Positions 45,661 to 58,865 of a stretch of 64,000 nucleotides of DNA are shown in pieces. Where the stretch lies: contig ML660777.1 in the NCBI GenBank assembly GCA_007570785.1, positions 8,489,734 through 8,553,733 of the forward strand, written 5' to 3'. Origin of the DNA: Antilocapra americana (taxonomy: Eukaryota > Chordata > Mammalia > Artiodactyla > Antilocapridae). The notes beneath the pieces were generated by a model. It did not search any database. It saw only the letters and a program-made list of their open reading frames with translations, and had not been told where the DNA came from. Both the position numbers and the translations under genes were made by a program. Position 1 is the stretch's first letter. Each line of letters opens with the position of its first letter.

Positions 45661-48041
45661 TCACCAGAGCATTCTTCCTCTTGAAAGGCTCCTAGGAACA
45701 CACTAAAAGGTTAATTTGTTTGATATTTGGTTAAAAGGCTTCTCTACTGGAGGGGCCTTGTTGTTCTGTAGGCAGGTAATAGTACAAAGCAGGCATCTTC
45801 AGAAAAAGGCAATTTGCACCCAGCCAGCACCAACATAGCTTTCTGCACTAACTACCCAGGAGCCACTCAGATGGAAAATCACTGCTGGGAAAGAAGTCAG
45901 TGGATCCTTTCTACAATTCAGATTATTCACTCAAGAAGATTTTGCATATTTCCTACTGTTTTTTCTCTCAAAATTAAATTAAAAAAAAACAAAAAAACAG
46001 GAGTTACAAAGCTCACTGGAAAATGTAACCAATTATGTCATAGGAAAAAAAAATGTATTCAACCATCTTAAACATTAGAAAAATGAAAGGAAGAAGCTCA
46101 GATAACTCAAATGTAGCAATTCTATCATGATTATTCCCAAACTTGAAGTATTTTTACTACCTATGGAGATGCTCTCCACCCCTCCCAGCCCTGTCTTTCA
46201 AGAGCCTGGCCTTTATTATACCCAGTCTGTAGACATCTTCAGCTTTTGTCTTTAAGATAAGGACCCACTGCTGAAGCTTAGGGTGAGAACCAAGCCAAGG
46301 CTACCAGTTGAGAAATAAAAAACCATAACAACCTAGCATTTTTTTATGAGATACGCGATGAAAAGTAACTGACTCTATTTTCTTCATTTACTAATATCAT
46401 TCAAAATAAAGATTCTAATCTTAACAACACTTAGCATTTCTCTCATATCCTAGGGCTTCCTACAACACCCTCTCCACTTTTCAAAAGCATGGTCTAAATC
46501 AATATTTTTGTTTAATTAAATAAAGTTTCATCTCCTATCTACAACACTTCAATTTCTATTATTTCACAGAAAAATGAGAAAACCTTTACAACATAATGAG
46601 AGAGTTTGAAGCCCTAATGAAATCAGCATATGAAAGCAGCAAATGAAAAAGTATAGGTCTTTTACAACAAAGAATAGCATGGCCCATGATCAAATTTGGC
46701 AAAACAATAAGCCATGTGGACAGACTGCATACAGACTTACACAATATACCCTGAATACAAGAATCTAGCTCACATTAAATTAGAAAGCTGTAACTCAGGA
46801 TAAGTAAAAATGAAATCACTCTATTCAACAGGTAATAAATGTATAAGACTTGTCTAAGTGGTAGTTTTGGCTGAAATTTTAAAAATAAATCTATCACTAC
46901 GTAAGTTTGAGAATAATAAAGTTGATTGCTCATAGTTTGAGTAAAGATGAAAGATGACACAGTAATGTGTGGGTGCTAAGTCACACAGTAAAGCTAGGTC
47001 ATATTTCCATTTTCCAAACTTCCTTTTCAAATGAACAAACTTTTTTACAAGAAATAAAAAATAAAGGCACATAACTGAAAGTAATAAGCGTTAATAAGTA
47101 AAAAAAACTAAAATGAAGCTACAGATTCTAGAATAGAGCAATGCAGTGTGGGTGACATAATTGGATTTTAAACCTTCTCCAATATTCTGGAAACAATGCC
47201 CAGTCAGTAACATATTGATGATTTTCAATAACCCTGCCAAACTTTGGAGAAGCAAATTAAATTTTTTCTTCTTCTAACTGACAAGTAGTAGAAATTGTTC
47301 CTATGAGATATGGTCAAAAGGAGGAAATGTAAAAACATGAGAATAGTTGAGTTTTCAGAGTTTACATCAAAGAGGGATAATCTGAATTGAGATGAAATAA
47401 AAGCCCTATTGTCTAGAGAAAATTGTGATTTAAGATATTCAGCACCACCTCAGCTTAAACTCATTTTCATCATGCTCTCAGATTGTAGCACCAAGGAGAA
47501 GCCACACAGACACAAAAAGCTATCAGCCATGATAGCAAAGGAGTAAAGTTTGCATTTGACCTCTAAAATCAGCAAACCAGATAATCTGCACCAAATAGTT
47601 TACATTAAGTATAAGGGAGACTAAAAGAACACTTATGCCAACAATTCAAAGACATTACAGAGGGAGAAAGGAAACTGATCAATAAGTAATGAATAAAAAA
47701 CAGAGAAAAAATGCCTAAATTAAGAAAAAAGAAAAACAATGGGTATGAAGGAAAGCACAGCAAAACAAAAGAATTTTTTTTCCATAAATACATTGTACTA
47801 TGGGAATGTAATAAGATAATTTTGATTTTGTAAAAAAGAAAATGAAAAGACCTGAAAAGAAACCATCCAGAATTAAATAAAATCAATATTCAGAGTGACA
47901 TTATGAAACATATAATCAATCCTAAACAAGAAGAAATGAAACAGGCAAGGCTAAAAATAAAAATTGCTACTCAAAATTAATAGTTTTTATAGTCACAATA
48001 AATACAGAGAATGCATATATATGTATATATATATAATAAAG
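45661..48041. other. A-rich unique sequence
   Basis: No gene is recognised. From about 47400 the composition (A-rich plus strand, 'agaagaaatgaaacaggcaaggc') suggests the decayed 5' part of an old L1 whose ORF1 end is at 48230-48615, but I cannot prove it by eye. Confidence 0.4.
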
Positions 48042-48160
48042 ATGGAGAGGGAAAGAAAGAAAGGGGTAAAGAAGGATGAAACAAAGGAAGAATGGGAAGA
48101 GGAAGAAGAGACGAAGGTAGAAAGGGAAGAAGAAGGGAAGGAAGGAAGGAAGACAATATT
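48042..48160 (+). repeat. Purine-only tract (GA-rich)
   Basis: About 120 bases of almost pure A and G on the plus strand ('ggaagaggaagaagagacg', then (GGAA)n), preceded by (TA)n at 48015-48036. The open frames across it on both strands are artefacts of the composition. Confidence 0.9.
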
Positions 48161-48229
48161 AAGGACATATAAAGATGTGTTTACATAAGACAATTGGCTT
48201 CTTTGAAGAATAAAAGCTCAACCATAAAA

Positions 48230-48615
48230 CCAGAAACATATTAAGGGATATAAAACAAAATTTCCCTAAGATAATAGGGTAAAAATACCGAAGTATAATG
48301 AGAATGTTCTCTAATCCAGGCAAAAGTAATTCAGAACAACCAAAGCTAAAACATAACCTGGTTCACTATTGAATTTCAAAGATAAAGATTTCTCCAGGCT
48401 ACCTCCAGATAACTGAAGTAACACACCAGAAGATAAAATTAAGAGTCCCAGATTTTCCACCACATCATTTAAGGCTAAAAGATTATCAGGAAAAGTCTAC
48501 TAGGTTCTGTAGAAAATGTAGTACATGGATTGCATATCCAGTCAAATTTCAGGTACAATGACAATAAAAAACACTTTTCAGAACCATATAGGAACTCAGA
48601 AAATACAATATCTGA
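48230..48615 (+). mobile_element. Old L1 ORF1 3' relic
   Basis: 'gcatatccagtcaaatttcaggtacaatgacaataaaaaacacttttcagaaccatataggaactcagaaaatac' is colinear with the C-terminal ORF1 region of ancient L1/HAL1 elements (the tyrosine-proline-x-lysine-phenylalanine block, then an ELRKY-like end). The frame is broken by stops. Confidence 0.5.
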
Positions 48616-49977
48616 ATGACTAATGTCTAGGGCCTACAATAAGCTATTGGTGTGCACGGTACTTTTGCCATGTTTAAATAGGAGAGTATTTTAAGAGACT
48701 GAGATTGAGTTTGAGTATTAGAGATAAGTTGATTGTCCTAATGAAGGATGGATAAAATAGAGGCTCTCTAAGCTGGTGGCAATACAAAAGGAAGAGAAGA
48801 GACACATTTATGTGTATTACTGCAAAGTTTGCAAACAATACTAGCTAAATTGGTATTTTCTTGAATGCACACATCTCTCAGCTTCACAGAAGATTTAGCT
48901 ATCCCAGTCTGTTCAGTAACACTTTATATTTGTATACATCCTATTCTCATTTTTGTTGCTTTCTAAAGCTTGTTTTGTTTGCTAAAAGTATTTGCAAGTC
49001 AAATTATAACACTTTTTCCTTCCAGAGATTTAAAAATTTATGCAACTTTTAGAATTGGTAATGTAATTTATACAAAATAATTGGAATATCCATTATAACT
49101 TGTGAAAATTGATAAAAAGTTTGAGTATTATTCTATTTCTATTCATGCTTCAATGTTTAAAATGCCATATTTTAGAATAAAAATGCTGGTACCTTTATTG
49201 CCTTATTGTATTTCTGATGTAATGCTTTACTAACCAGGACCCTGAGGAATTAACCTACTTTTGTATAGGGCAAATAGGTACATTAACAGTCTCTGTAGAA
49301 AAATTCACTTTTATAAGAGCCTACAGATTAAGTGTTTATATACCAACAGAGGTCCTGACTGATGCATTCAGGATCCTATACAACCTAATTTCATCCACAG
49401 CTGCCTATTTGCAGTATAGCTACTTTAGTTCCTTGACCCTAGAATGCAGAATTTAGCCCTCTCACTGATTTCTATGAGGAATTTATTCTTGCAAACTGTT
49501 AGAGGGCATTGGAGTCTTCAGTGAAGATCTAGGTGTTCATGGAATGGTCAGTCACATCTTAGGATAGTCCTACTAAGCATGCCCATCTCTTATCACCTTT
49601 TTGCCACTCACCTCTTTCTTTCTCCTTTTCCCAGACAATTCCCAGTCTTCACCTTCTGCTTTAGCATAGAGTAACTCCCTTGGAACATTGAAGCACAACT
49701 GCTAGCCCAGTGTAGGTGTGACGATTGTTAAGTAAGGCATATTCTTACAAAGGCCGAGTCTCCCAAAGAAGAATTCTCAGGGCATGAGAAACGGTGAGAA
49801 ATTCACCTATGGTCAATATTCAATACATTCTTTAGGAATCCATTCAGCAAATATTAACTGAATCTCACTTGCACACACAGCCAGTTACTATAAATTCAGG
49901 AAAGTCCTCTGTTTAGGAGAGCTTCATTTCCTTGTTTTCCTACTTTTTAACTCTAGCCACATACTTGGAGTCCAGGC

Positions 49978-49979
<2 letters not shown>
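48616..49979. other. Unique sequence
   Basis: I recognise no gene or repeat. Confidence 0.5.

Positions 49980-50010
<31 letters not shown>
49980..50010. repeat. (TG)n microsatellite
   Basis: An uninterrupted run of about fifteen TG units, the longest pure dinucleotide run in the window. Confidence 0.97.
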
Positions 50011-50012
<2 letters not shown>

Positions 50013-52784
50013 ATGAAAGGGACAGACAGAAAGAGAGTCCATAACTGTGTGCTATATATTTAGTTTCCCGAGTGAGCCTGCTGGGTGGCCAAGGTTGAAA
50101 ACCACCGCACTTGAATCATCTCTCTGGACTCTCTCTTCACCTTTATTCATCCCTCACTATAGTGTGGTTCATCGGTGATAGTGTGATCTATTTGGGTTGG
50201 ATAAGAGCAGAAGTTTAAGAACACACAGGGTACATCTGCTTCCTTTCTCTGTTTCCTTGATTTCTTTTCTATGAAACCACACCTTCCTTTTCCACATGGT
50301 GGGCACATTTGGTTCAGAGCCCATCTAGTCCTCTAACAATGGGTCTTGGAGACTAGTGTGTCTCTCTGTCCCAAATTTGGTGGAAATATGAGGCAGCAAA
50401 CCTCCCTCTGTTAGGTCATATCAAGATCTGACTTAGAGTAAATGATAGGAAGCCTTGTGTGGCTATATATTGATGCCATTTTTCAATCTAGCATTGACAG
50501 TAATGAACCTAGTAATTTGTCTCTATCTGTCCAGCATCTTTGCAGCCTTTCAAAAATTGCTTCCTAAGACACAGGAGAAATATGTCTGGCTTTTACTCCA
50601 TAAAAACATCAACAATCTCTAACTGTCTTATAACAATTAAGTTTGAGAAAAGAAAAAAAGATGCAAAAAATTTACTTAAATGATTTTCATATTAGCATAA
50701 TAAGAAGTCCTTGATGTTGGTTAAGATTTCTTTTCTCTTTTCCCTCTCTGCTTCCTTCCCTGTCTCTCTCCTCCCTTTCTTTTTCCCTTCTTTCTTTCTT
50801 TTCCCCTTCTTTCTTTTAATTTCCAGATTATACACTGGTGCATAGGTTAAATAGAACTCATGCCATTAGCTGACTAGACAGACACTGGTTCTGCCACCCT
50901 AATCCCACAGAGACTGTCCAGGGACACTTCTGTGTCAGCTGTCCTGGGACAGCCATTCATGAGGCTGGTAGAGGAGAGAAAGGCTTCCCTTGAAAACCAT
51001 CCTTCTGCTTCTCATTTACAACTGCTCCGACAAGTATCAGGCCATGCATATATTAAGAGCTATATTTTCCCACACTCATCTCCCCAATTAGGACTCTGTT
51101 AACATTCATTAGCTTGTGTGTTCTCTGGTAAGAGACTTCTCAAGTGTATGATTTGTTTTATCTAACTGACCGGTGACCTCATTGAGGACAGAGACAAGCA
51201 ATCGCTTCCCCTACTCTTTGATGTCTTGCTCTACTTCCGTACTCTTTACATACTGTTCTGACTACAGCTGATCTTCAATAAAACTTGCCATCTGATTGAT
51301 AAACCATGCTAAAATGAGCTTATATTCTAAATAGAAGATACTAATGCAGACATTGACATTTACAAAGAAGGCAAAATGATGCATGTTGAAAATAATTTTC
51401 AGGAAGCTTGAAGCTAAATTTGCTGCTCTGTTTCAGGAGCTATCTTTAGCCTATAAATTCTGGTGTAACTCTCTTGACCTAGCACAGCCCATAATCACAT
51501 TCATCTGTCCTTGCTTGAATAGTTTTGGCATATCTGTGTCTTTTATTCCAAGCTGCACCTCAAATGTTTTTGGAGGAAAGAGGGGTTATAAATAGCAAGT
51601 GTAGCTTATCTCTAGCAAAATACATTGAGTTAAAAAAAATAATAACTGCATTATTCTCATTTAATGAATAGGCTACAACTCACATGAAGAAAAAAAAATG
51701 AATGAAGATAAAAGGTAGCTCTGTGGTTCAAATCTGTTTTAAGGAAACAGAGATGAGAACAGCTTGATCACATGAACTTAGAAAGGGCAAAGCATCAAGG
51801 TCACCATCTTAGCTACATGTGAAAATGATTGCATAATTTTTAGCAAGTGGCCCACAGCAGGATCTGTGTTCACTGACTCATCCAAGAGGTGGCCCTTCCA
51901 TTAGCTACTCAACTATAAAACTGAGACATTCATCTATTTCTGACTCACATTGTTAAATGCCACACTCTGAATCACCAATCCTACTACATAAAGCACCTGG
52001 ATCAAATGTCTCCATGAAACACTTATCCAGGCTAAAAATCTCTTCTTAAGCCTTGGAGACAGTGGAACTATGGTTATAGCTAGTTGCCTTGGAAGTCACA
52101 GATGAGTTTAAGTTCCCTGGTTCTCTGAAAGCAAGATAAAACCCAAGTCGTCAATGGTTTTTATTTCTGTACAGTGCTTTATGATCCCACTTATACCTTT
52201 ATTGTGTGCAATAAAAATTCTCATTGATAATCCTATTTCTAATAATTCTGGCTTTTAAAAATCTTTCTCTTTTAGTGGATATTGTTTTCCTATTTATTTT
52301 ATTTTCCAAAGGGACAATTTCAAATGGAAAAAATGCTATAGGGCTTCCAAATGAAATTCATTCTCTAACTGTCCAGATGTTCATTTCAATGCATGCATCA
52401 TATAAATCTCAACTGATGAGAATGGTAATGGCCCAGCTCAGTCTGTCTTAGCTGGTGAACTCTGAAACAAGAAAAATAAGAAATGTGCTCTTTTGGAGGC
52501 TATGTGAGTTTTAACAACTCAAGAAAAGAAAACACTTTTTTTGTATTTTATTATTTGAATTTTGCAGACAATAAAATTACGTTCCAACAGTGGTCTTATC
52601 ATTATATAAGACAAATATCATCTGTTTCAAGAGGAAGTCCACAAGTTTCCTTTGTAATGAGGCTATGTCTATAAAAAGAGAAATAAAAACCCAAAGCCAC
52701 CCCAAAATAAATTCTGAAATATAACCATTCTATTGCTTTTCTTTTCTGAAGGCTTTGGCGGCAAAGGATGAGCGCAAAGGTAGC
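50011..52784. other. Unique sequence with a pyrimidine tract
   Basis: No gene is recognised. A C/T-only-like tract (CTTT, CCTT units) covers about 50730-50818. Frames at 51383-51595 and 52224-52451 lack recognisable features. Confidence 0.5.
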
Positions 52785-52868
52785 TTCATTGACTCAATGG
52801 ACATAAATTTGAGTAAACTCCTGGAGATAGTGAAGGCCAGGGAAGCCTAACATACTGCAGTACATAGC
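52785..52868 (+). mobile_element. Small BovB 3' fragment
   Basis: 'attgactcaatggacataaatttgagtaaactcctggagatagtgaaggccagggaagcctaacatactgcagtacat' is the end of the BovB ORF and early 3' UTR. The remainder of the 3' end is missing. Confidence 0.88.
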
Positions 52869-53010
52869 AATTGAACAAAAGCTTTATCCTTTCATTGTTC
52901 CTCACATATCCCAAGGATGGGCATATGTGATAATCTTCCATTTTTACACCTCTGAGGATTTAAATGCAATTATGCAAATGCCTCGTTTGGTTTTTGATGT
53001 CCCCTGAGAG

Positions 53011-53238
53011 GAGTTTCCCAGGTGTCGCTAAGGGTAAAGAACCTACCTGCCAGTGCAGGACATGTAAGAGTCATGGGTTCGATCCCTGGATCAGGAAGAT
53101 CACCTGGAGAAGGCAATGGCAACCCACACCAGCATTCTTGCCTGGAGAATCCATGGACAGAGGAGCCTGGCAGTCTAAAGTCTATACCGTCACAAAGAGT
53201 GGGACACAACTGAAGCAACTTAGCACAGATGCACACAC
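53011..53238 (+). repeat. Bov-tA-type SINE with long TSD
   Basis: Full head and body. The end ('gacacaactgaagcaacttagcac') resembles the second BOV-A2 unit. The target-site duplication is GTCCCCTGAGAG at 52999-53010 and GTCCTCTGAGAG at 53239-53250. Confidence 0.93.
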
Positions 53239-53250
53239 GTCCTCTGAGAG

Positions 53251-53775
53251 ATGGGAAGAAACCTTCAAACAAGGCCAATATGAGGCACATACAGCATCCC
53301 TGTTGCTGCGTTATCCACAAAACCATTTCCTTGGATTAACAAATATGGCTAGAAATCTTCAGAACTGATTCTAGAAGGGGCAAGTGCCCTTGATGCTACA
53401 TGATTCAGTGCAGTTTTCACGGCACTCTGGGGAGGAAGACAGAGTGGCGCCTACCTGCTAACGCCTCCAGTCAGACAACCTGGAGACACTGGAGTTTCCT
53501 AGAGCATCTGAGGTCCTGGGCCACCAGAACTGTGTGATGTCAGCAGATCACACATTGCCCTGCTGATTTGCACTGCTGTCTTTCACTTGGGCCTTTCCTC
53601 CCAAATACAGCATTTCCCATAGATGTGCTTGAGTGACGAGGTTCTTAACTTGGCTTATGTGTCTGCCTAAATCATCTACACGGCAACAGTTTAAACACCT
53701 TCTCTAACTCACAAAGCCCAGAATTGCAATATTAACATTATGTCCTAAAGAGAAGAATATTTTCAGGGAGCCATC
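53251..53775. other. Unique sequence
   Basis: Slightly GC-richer, with no recognised gene or repeat. Confidence 0.5.
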
Positions 53776-54077
53776 TACTTTAGTTCATGCGGCTATCATA
53801 ACAAGATATCACAGACCTGGCCATTTATAAACAGTGGAAATGTATTTCTCACAGTTCTGGAGGCTGGAAGTCTGAGACCAGGGTGTCAGCTTGGTTGTCT
53901 GAAGGCCCTTTCCCAGGATGAGACTTCTCTTGGTACCCTCACATGGCAGAAGGGGCTAGGGAGCTCCATGTGGCCTCTTTTATAAGGGCACTACTAAAGG
54001 TACATGAGGGTTCCACCATTGTGACCTACACACCTCCCAAAGGCCCCACCTTCTAATACCATTACCTTGTAGATTAG
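53776..54077 (-). mobile_element. MaLR LTR
   Basis: Reversed LTR 3' part: 'gcggctatcataacaagatatcacagacctgg', 'ttctcacagttctggaggctggaagtctgag', 'cacatggcagaaggggctagggagctcc', 'acctcccaaaggccccaccttctaataccatt'. The 5' end of the LTR is lost where a SINE begins at 54078. Confidence 0.8.
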
Positions 54078-54302
54078 AGCGCTTCCCAGGTGATGCTAGT
54101 GGTCAAGAATTTGCCTGCAACGCAGGAGCCACAGTAGATGAGGGTTTGATCCCTGGGTCGGGAAGATCTCCCGAAGGAGGGAGTGGCAACCCACTCCAGT
54201 ATTCCTGCCTGGAGAATCCCATGGACAGAGAATACTGGCAGGCTACAGTCCACAGGGTCCGAAGATCTGGACATGACTGAAGCAATTTAGCATGAGCACA
54301 CA
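54078..54302 (+). repeat. Bov-tA SINE next to the MaLR LTR
   Basis: Head 'gcgcttcccaggtgatgctagtgg' and complete body, ending 'gactgaagcaatttagcatgagc'. A weak duplication 'attagag'/'aatagaa' may flank it. Confidence 0.92.
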
Positions 54303-57170
54303 CAGAATAGAATGTCAGCATACAAATTTGGAAAGGATCTAAACAATCACACCATAGCACCGCTTTAACGTATCATCAATAACAAACACTAGTTCCTACA
54401 TTATAGTAGACACTAAACTTAGGCATCATTTGCAGTACTATAGAAACATCAACACACCTCTAAGAAAAATTGTGATTATCTACTGATAACCTTCATTCAT
54501 TGTATATGTGTTTTTGGCTATGGAAACTTAGTTTTCTATGGATGTATTCTTAAGGCATTTTATTTATACTGCATATCTCCTCCCCAAAGACTAGATTATA
54601 AACCACTCAAGTGCTAATATTGGGTCAAGAATCTATTTCTTTTATAGCCTTTCTACAGTTCTTAATATAGTGCCATGGACAACTTAAAATGTTAGTGACA
54701 AACGGCTAAGGCAATAGAACTGGAAACAAAAGATTTATTTTTTGCAAGAAGAGCTAGTAACTTTCTTGGCTAAAGGAGAAGCAACAAATCCAGTATTTAT
54801 AATAATAAAGATTATTTACCATAAAGTGCATTTATTATCATATTATAACTTGGTTTCATTCAAGGAGTTAGCCAAGTAAAAAAGACTGTATGGTTTCATA
54901 TACTGCCAAATTAGCACTGTCATTTAAAATTTTACATAAGAAGATCTTGAAAAATTTCCTGAAACCACTGAAATACCTTTAAAGGATAGAGTTAGTAATT
55001 TATCTTGTGGCATTAAAATTAAATGTGTGGTTACAGTGTGGCACAATGATATTTCCTGGGTTAGTCTCTAAGACTTTGGAACCATTTCAAAGTGACTGTC
55101 CAAAGAAAAGGAGATGGACTGGAAGTCTTCTTTGGCCTAGTGATTATGTAACTCATAAATACAGCATAAAGATCGTGGTCTTGGCATTTTTTTCTAGAAG
55201 GATTACAGCACATCTTGGAATTCCAGAATCTTCTCTCACAGATTTACAGTCCAGTGATCACTACCTTTGCTCTTCATTCAAACACCATTTGGTCTGCAGA
55301 TAGTGGCCACCTCTGAGAACACTCTGCTAGAATAAGCATCCTCTAAATCCCTTCCCTTCCCATGCTCCTCCCCAACCCCCTCACCTCCAGTCTCCACCTG
55401 ATTCAATTAAAACATTTGAGTGACTGTGGCATTTTCATTTTAACACCTTCCTCTATATGTCCAATGCATGATATTTTATTTTCAGTGTTTTCAAATTTCC
55501 ACGTTTACTTGGTTCTCACATACTCATCTCATTAGCACTTTTTCCTGGCAACTCTCCATTTATATATGTACTACTTAAGCATGAGGCACTATTATTCATT
55601 TCAACCTTTTTTTTTTTTTTTAATGGAGTGATAAAATCTGTCCCCAAATATTTTGGCTTATTCATGAACTTGGTGGACATCTTCATCTTCCCACATGAAT
55701 AATAACTTTGTATTTTCAAGGTGACGTCCTGTTTATTACAGAAAATAGTGCTGGAGTACAAGCAATCTCACCACAAGTAAGTTAACCACTCAGTGTGCTT
55801 CTGGAAACATTTTGGACAGAAGATTTTTGTCTCTCCTCCCTGAGCTAACCAAGTTGATATCCTCCCTGGTCCAGAGGTCAGTGCACATAACTCCAGGGGC
55901 AAAGTCGGGTCTATTTGCAATCTGGCTCTGTAAATATTTAATAAAGAGTTTGAGAGGAGGCTGACTAGAGATCCATCTGTTAAGCTGCTGGAGACATACC
56001 AGACACCGTGAATTAACTACAGAATAGGTCCATTATATTTTCAGGGTTCGGTAGAGGGCCAAAGATATGCAGCTGATCCCACATTCTGAGTAGACCAACA
56101 GTGCAGTAGGAATGGGGCAGTCAAAGCAGATGAATATAAACTCTCCCACCAAACGAAGTGAATTCCTGGTGAAAAGCAGTTAACAATTTTCTGACCAGTT
56201 TAAAACAACACAAGGAGCTCTGATGTTTCAAAATCTCTACTTCCAAGCTAAGCTAAATTTCTCACTGTCTGATTTCATTTGCCAGTAGCTCCTGAGGATG
56301 GTCATTCCTCAATACATGAAAATCACAAGAGAAGGGCAGCAAACATAAGTTATTCATGTTGGTTAATAATTTTAAAAATCAAACACCCACGAATCAGACC
56401 ACTGGGGTTATTTCTGCCACACTATGAAAGATGCTTGTTTGTTTATTGAAAAATTAAGAACCTTAGGGTTTCTAATATATCAGTAATAGTTCGTAAAAGG
56501 TTAACCTCCTTTATGTCAACCTCCTTTGGAGAAAACAGGGCTATATTAACAAGGTAGGTGAAGAGTAGAATATACTGATGCCACGTTCTATCTCTTTTAA
56601 TTTTATATCCTGCTTTCCTTTAAAGGGATAATTTAAAATGGAAAGAAATGGGCTCAAATCTTACACTCACACTTTTTTTCCCCTTGCATCCAAACTTCTC
56701 TCCCTTCCCCAACACATGAATGTTGAGAAACAAAAGCATATTAGTGAGAACCAGTAACAGGTTCCTAGCTCTGCCCAAGTACCTTACTTTACTGCTTTCT
56801 TTTTTCTTTTTTTTTAGGAGCCTTGCCCTCCAGACGCAAAATGGAGTTGCATCTATTAGAAGAATCTCTTAAGGCAATTGTGTTGGAGGCGGAAGGGAAG
56901 AGACAAAAAAAGTGCTTGACATTGAGAAAATAAGGAAATGATGTCAGTCTCTCAATTGCATTCAGACTCACATGCAATGAAAGAGGAAATGAACTTCTTT
57001 CTTCCACTCCCATTCCGAACTTAACACATGTGCACACACTTCCACATACACATGCACAGCAAATGTGCACACATATACAGTGCCACAGTGGCCCGAACAC
57101 ACAACACCTCCCATAGTGTTTTTCAGGTGAGATAAGAAACATATTTATCTCAGACAGACCATATCTATAC
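54303..57170. other. Unique sequence
   Basis: No gene is recognised in nearly 3 kb. Poly-T at 55605-55621 and T-rich 56797-56816. Frames at 55007-55303 (98 codons) and 56789-57142 (117 codons, minus) show no domain; the latter runs through a 'cacacatgtgc'-rich stretch. Confidence 0.5.
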
Positions 57171-57260
57171 AGTCTATATATATATAGATATATCTCAAAT
57201 GGATTACATATGTATATATATATGTGAGAATATATATAAATTTATATATATAAAACCTTA
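57171..57260. repeat. (TA)-rich self-complementary tract
   Basis: Repeated 'tatatata' blocks, including 'tctatatatatatagatata' and 'acatatgtatatatatatgt', which are near-palindromes. Confidence 0.9.
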
Positions 57261-58014
57261 TTTCAAATAAGGAGATCTATGTTACCATAGTACCATTTCT
57301 GTTCTTATACTATATTGTTGTAAGCTTAACCAAAGCACCATCAATAAACAATCTATTAGAATTTTGTATTTGCATAAAACACAGTTTTCATGCTACTTTA
57401 TGGTCAACAAGTAAGACAATGAGCAAGTAAAGGAATTTCAATTCTTCATTAAAATTTGTCTACGGAGCTATGAATTATATTGCATATTTAAATATACCTA
57501 TTTTAAGAACAAATGTTCTACATTACAGGTGGAAACAGGTATCCGTCATTAAAGAATGATCACAGTTTCACTTTGTGCTTCCCAAGGATAATCACCAAAC
57601 CTCTTTCAATTTAGGATTTTAGAAAGCAAAGCTCACACCTAGGTACAGATCATACAAACCAAGGAACATCTGATTCAAAAATACAACCTGATTGACAAGG
57701 CATGAGAACATTCAAAAAGATGTACAATTTAGCAGGATATCATTTTCAAGCTCTTTGCTATTTGTAAAGAAACATCTAAGTAATGATGCTATTATCAAAA
57801 TTTTCCAAATCCAAATTCTATTAATTCTCAAGTTAGGAAATAGGCAAGTTCATTAATATGTTCCCCTCATATGTAAGATTATTCTAAAAAGTTATTGTGA
57901 CATGTAAGGGAATAACACAAAACCGTCATTTATGCAACTAGACTTGCTTCTGTTCTTTGCATTAGGAAGTGTAAAAATGTGATTAAGCTCTTGAATTTCT
58001 CTTTTTAATCAAGT
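57261..58014. other. AT-rich unique sequence
   Basis: I recognise no gene or repeat. Confidence 0.5.
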
Positions 58015-58214
58015 GAAAGTGAAGTGAAAGTCACTCAGTCGTGTCTGACTCTTTGCGCCCCCATGGACTATACACTCCATGGAATTCTCCAGGCCAGAAC
58101 ACTAGAGAGGATAGCCTTTCCCTTCTCCAAGGGATCTTCTCAACCCAGGGATTGAACCCAGGTCTCCTACATTGCAGGCAAACTCTTTACCAGCTGAGCC
58201 ACCAGGGAAGCCCT
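58015..58214 (-). repeat. Bov-tA SINE
   Basis: Full-length reversed copy with the tail '(gtgaaa)2' and head 'gctgagccaccagggaagccc'. The flanks 'tttctctttttaatcaag' (left) and 'tttctcatcaaag' (right) look like an imperfect duplication. Confidence 0.94.
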
Positions 58215-58703
58215 TTCTCATCAAAGGGAGAAAAATTAACTGCCTTTCCTTGTCAGGTTTCTAGATGTAAGAAGTTACTAACTGAACAGCCATCCATTCC
58301 GCTTATAAATGTCCACACTAGATGCGTAACACAGCAAACCAAAGTCACCTTTCCAAGAAGCCAGGCATGAGACCGCATGCTTTTATGCACCTCTAGGGTT
58401 GGCCTTGCCACCAGCTCTAGACCCAGGTTGCTTTCTCACCAGGGCCTCTGACCAGAGGAGTTCAGATCACAAAATTTTAATGTATTAGAGCTGAAAGTAG
58501 CTACAGAGCTCATTTAGTCCAACATTCTCACCTCAGGGATGAGGACATGAGATCTACCCATCAAATGACATGGCCCATGCAGCAAATTTCTGTCCAAGTT
58601 TAGACTGAAACCTGTGTTTCCAGACAACCAGTTCTCCAGAATCTCACCATGCAAAGCATAGTGCTCATACTAGGAGCACTGGGGATGCATTAGAAATGAA
58701 GCC
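58215..58703. other. Unique sequence with possible old repeat
   Basis: 58465-58640 ('tgtattagagctgaaagtagctacagagctcatttagtccaac') matches a placental-wide repeat of the 'agagctggaagggaccttagagatcatctagtcc' kind. Family not assigned. Confidence 0.5.
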
Positions 58704-58830
58704 TCTGGGACCTCCATGGCAGTCCAGTGGTTAAGACCCCAAGCTTCCGATGCTGACTGTGTGGGTTCAATCTCTGGTCAGGGAACTAATATCCCACATG
58801 CCACACAACATAGCCAAAAGATAAAAAGAA
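58704..58830 (+). repeat. CHR-type SINE
   Basis: 'gggacctccatggcagtccagtggttaagacccc', 'gtgtgggttcaatctctggtcagggaactaatatcccacatgcc', followed by an A-rich (AAAC)n tail reaching about 58865. Confidence 0.85.
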
Positions 58831-58865
58831 AGGGAGAGAAAGAAAGGAAACAAACAAACAAAGAA

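Noticed and set aside
46677..46720. Possible U6-like snRNA words ('agcatggccc')
   Set aside because: The match stops after about ten bases; no A/B or 3' U6 features follow.
47964..48193. Glutamate/lysine-rich and serine/leucine-rich frames
   Set aside because: Both come from the purine-only tract; low-complexity DNA gives open frames on both strands.
56789..57142. 117-codon minus frame with repeated cysteines (HICCACVCGSVCTC)
   Set aside because: The cysteine pattern comes from a CA/TG-rich stretch of simple sequence, not from a zinc-binding or toxin fold.
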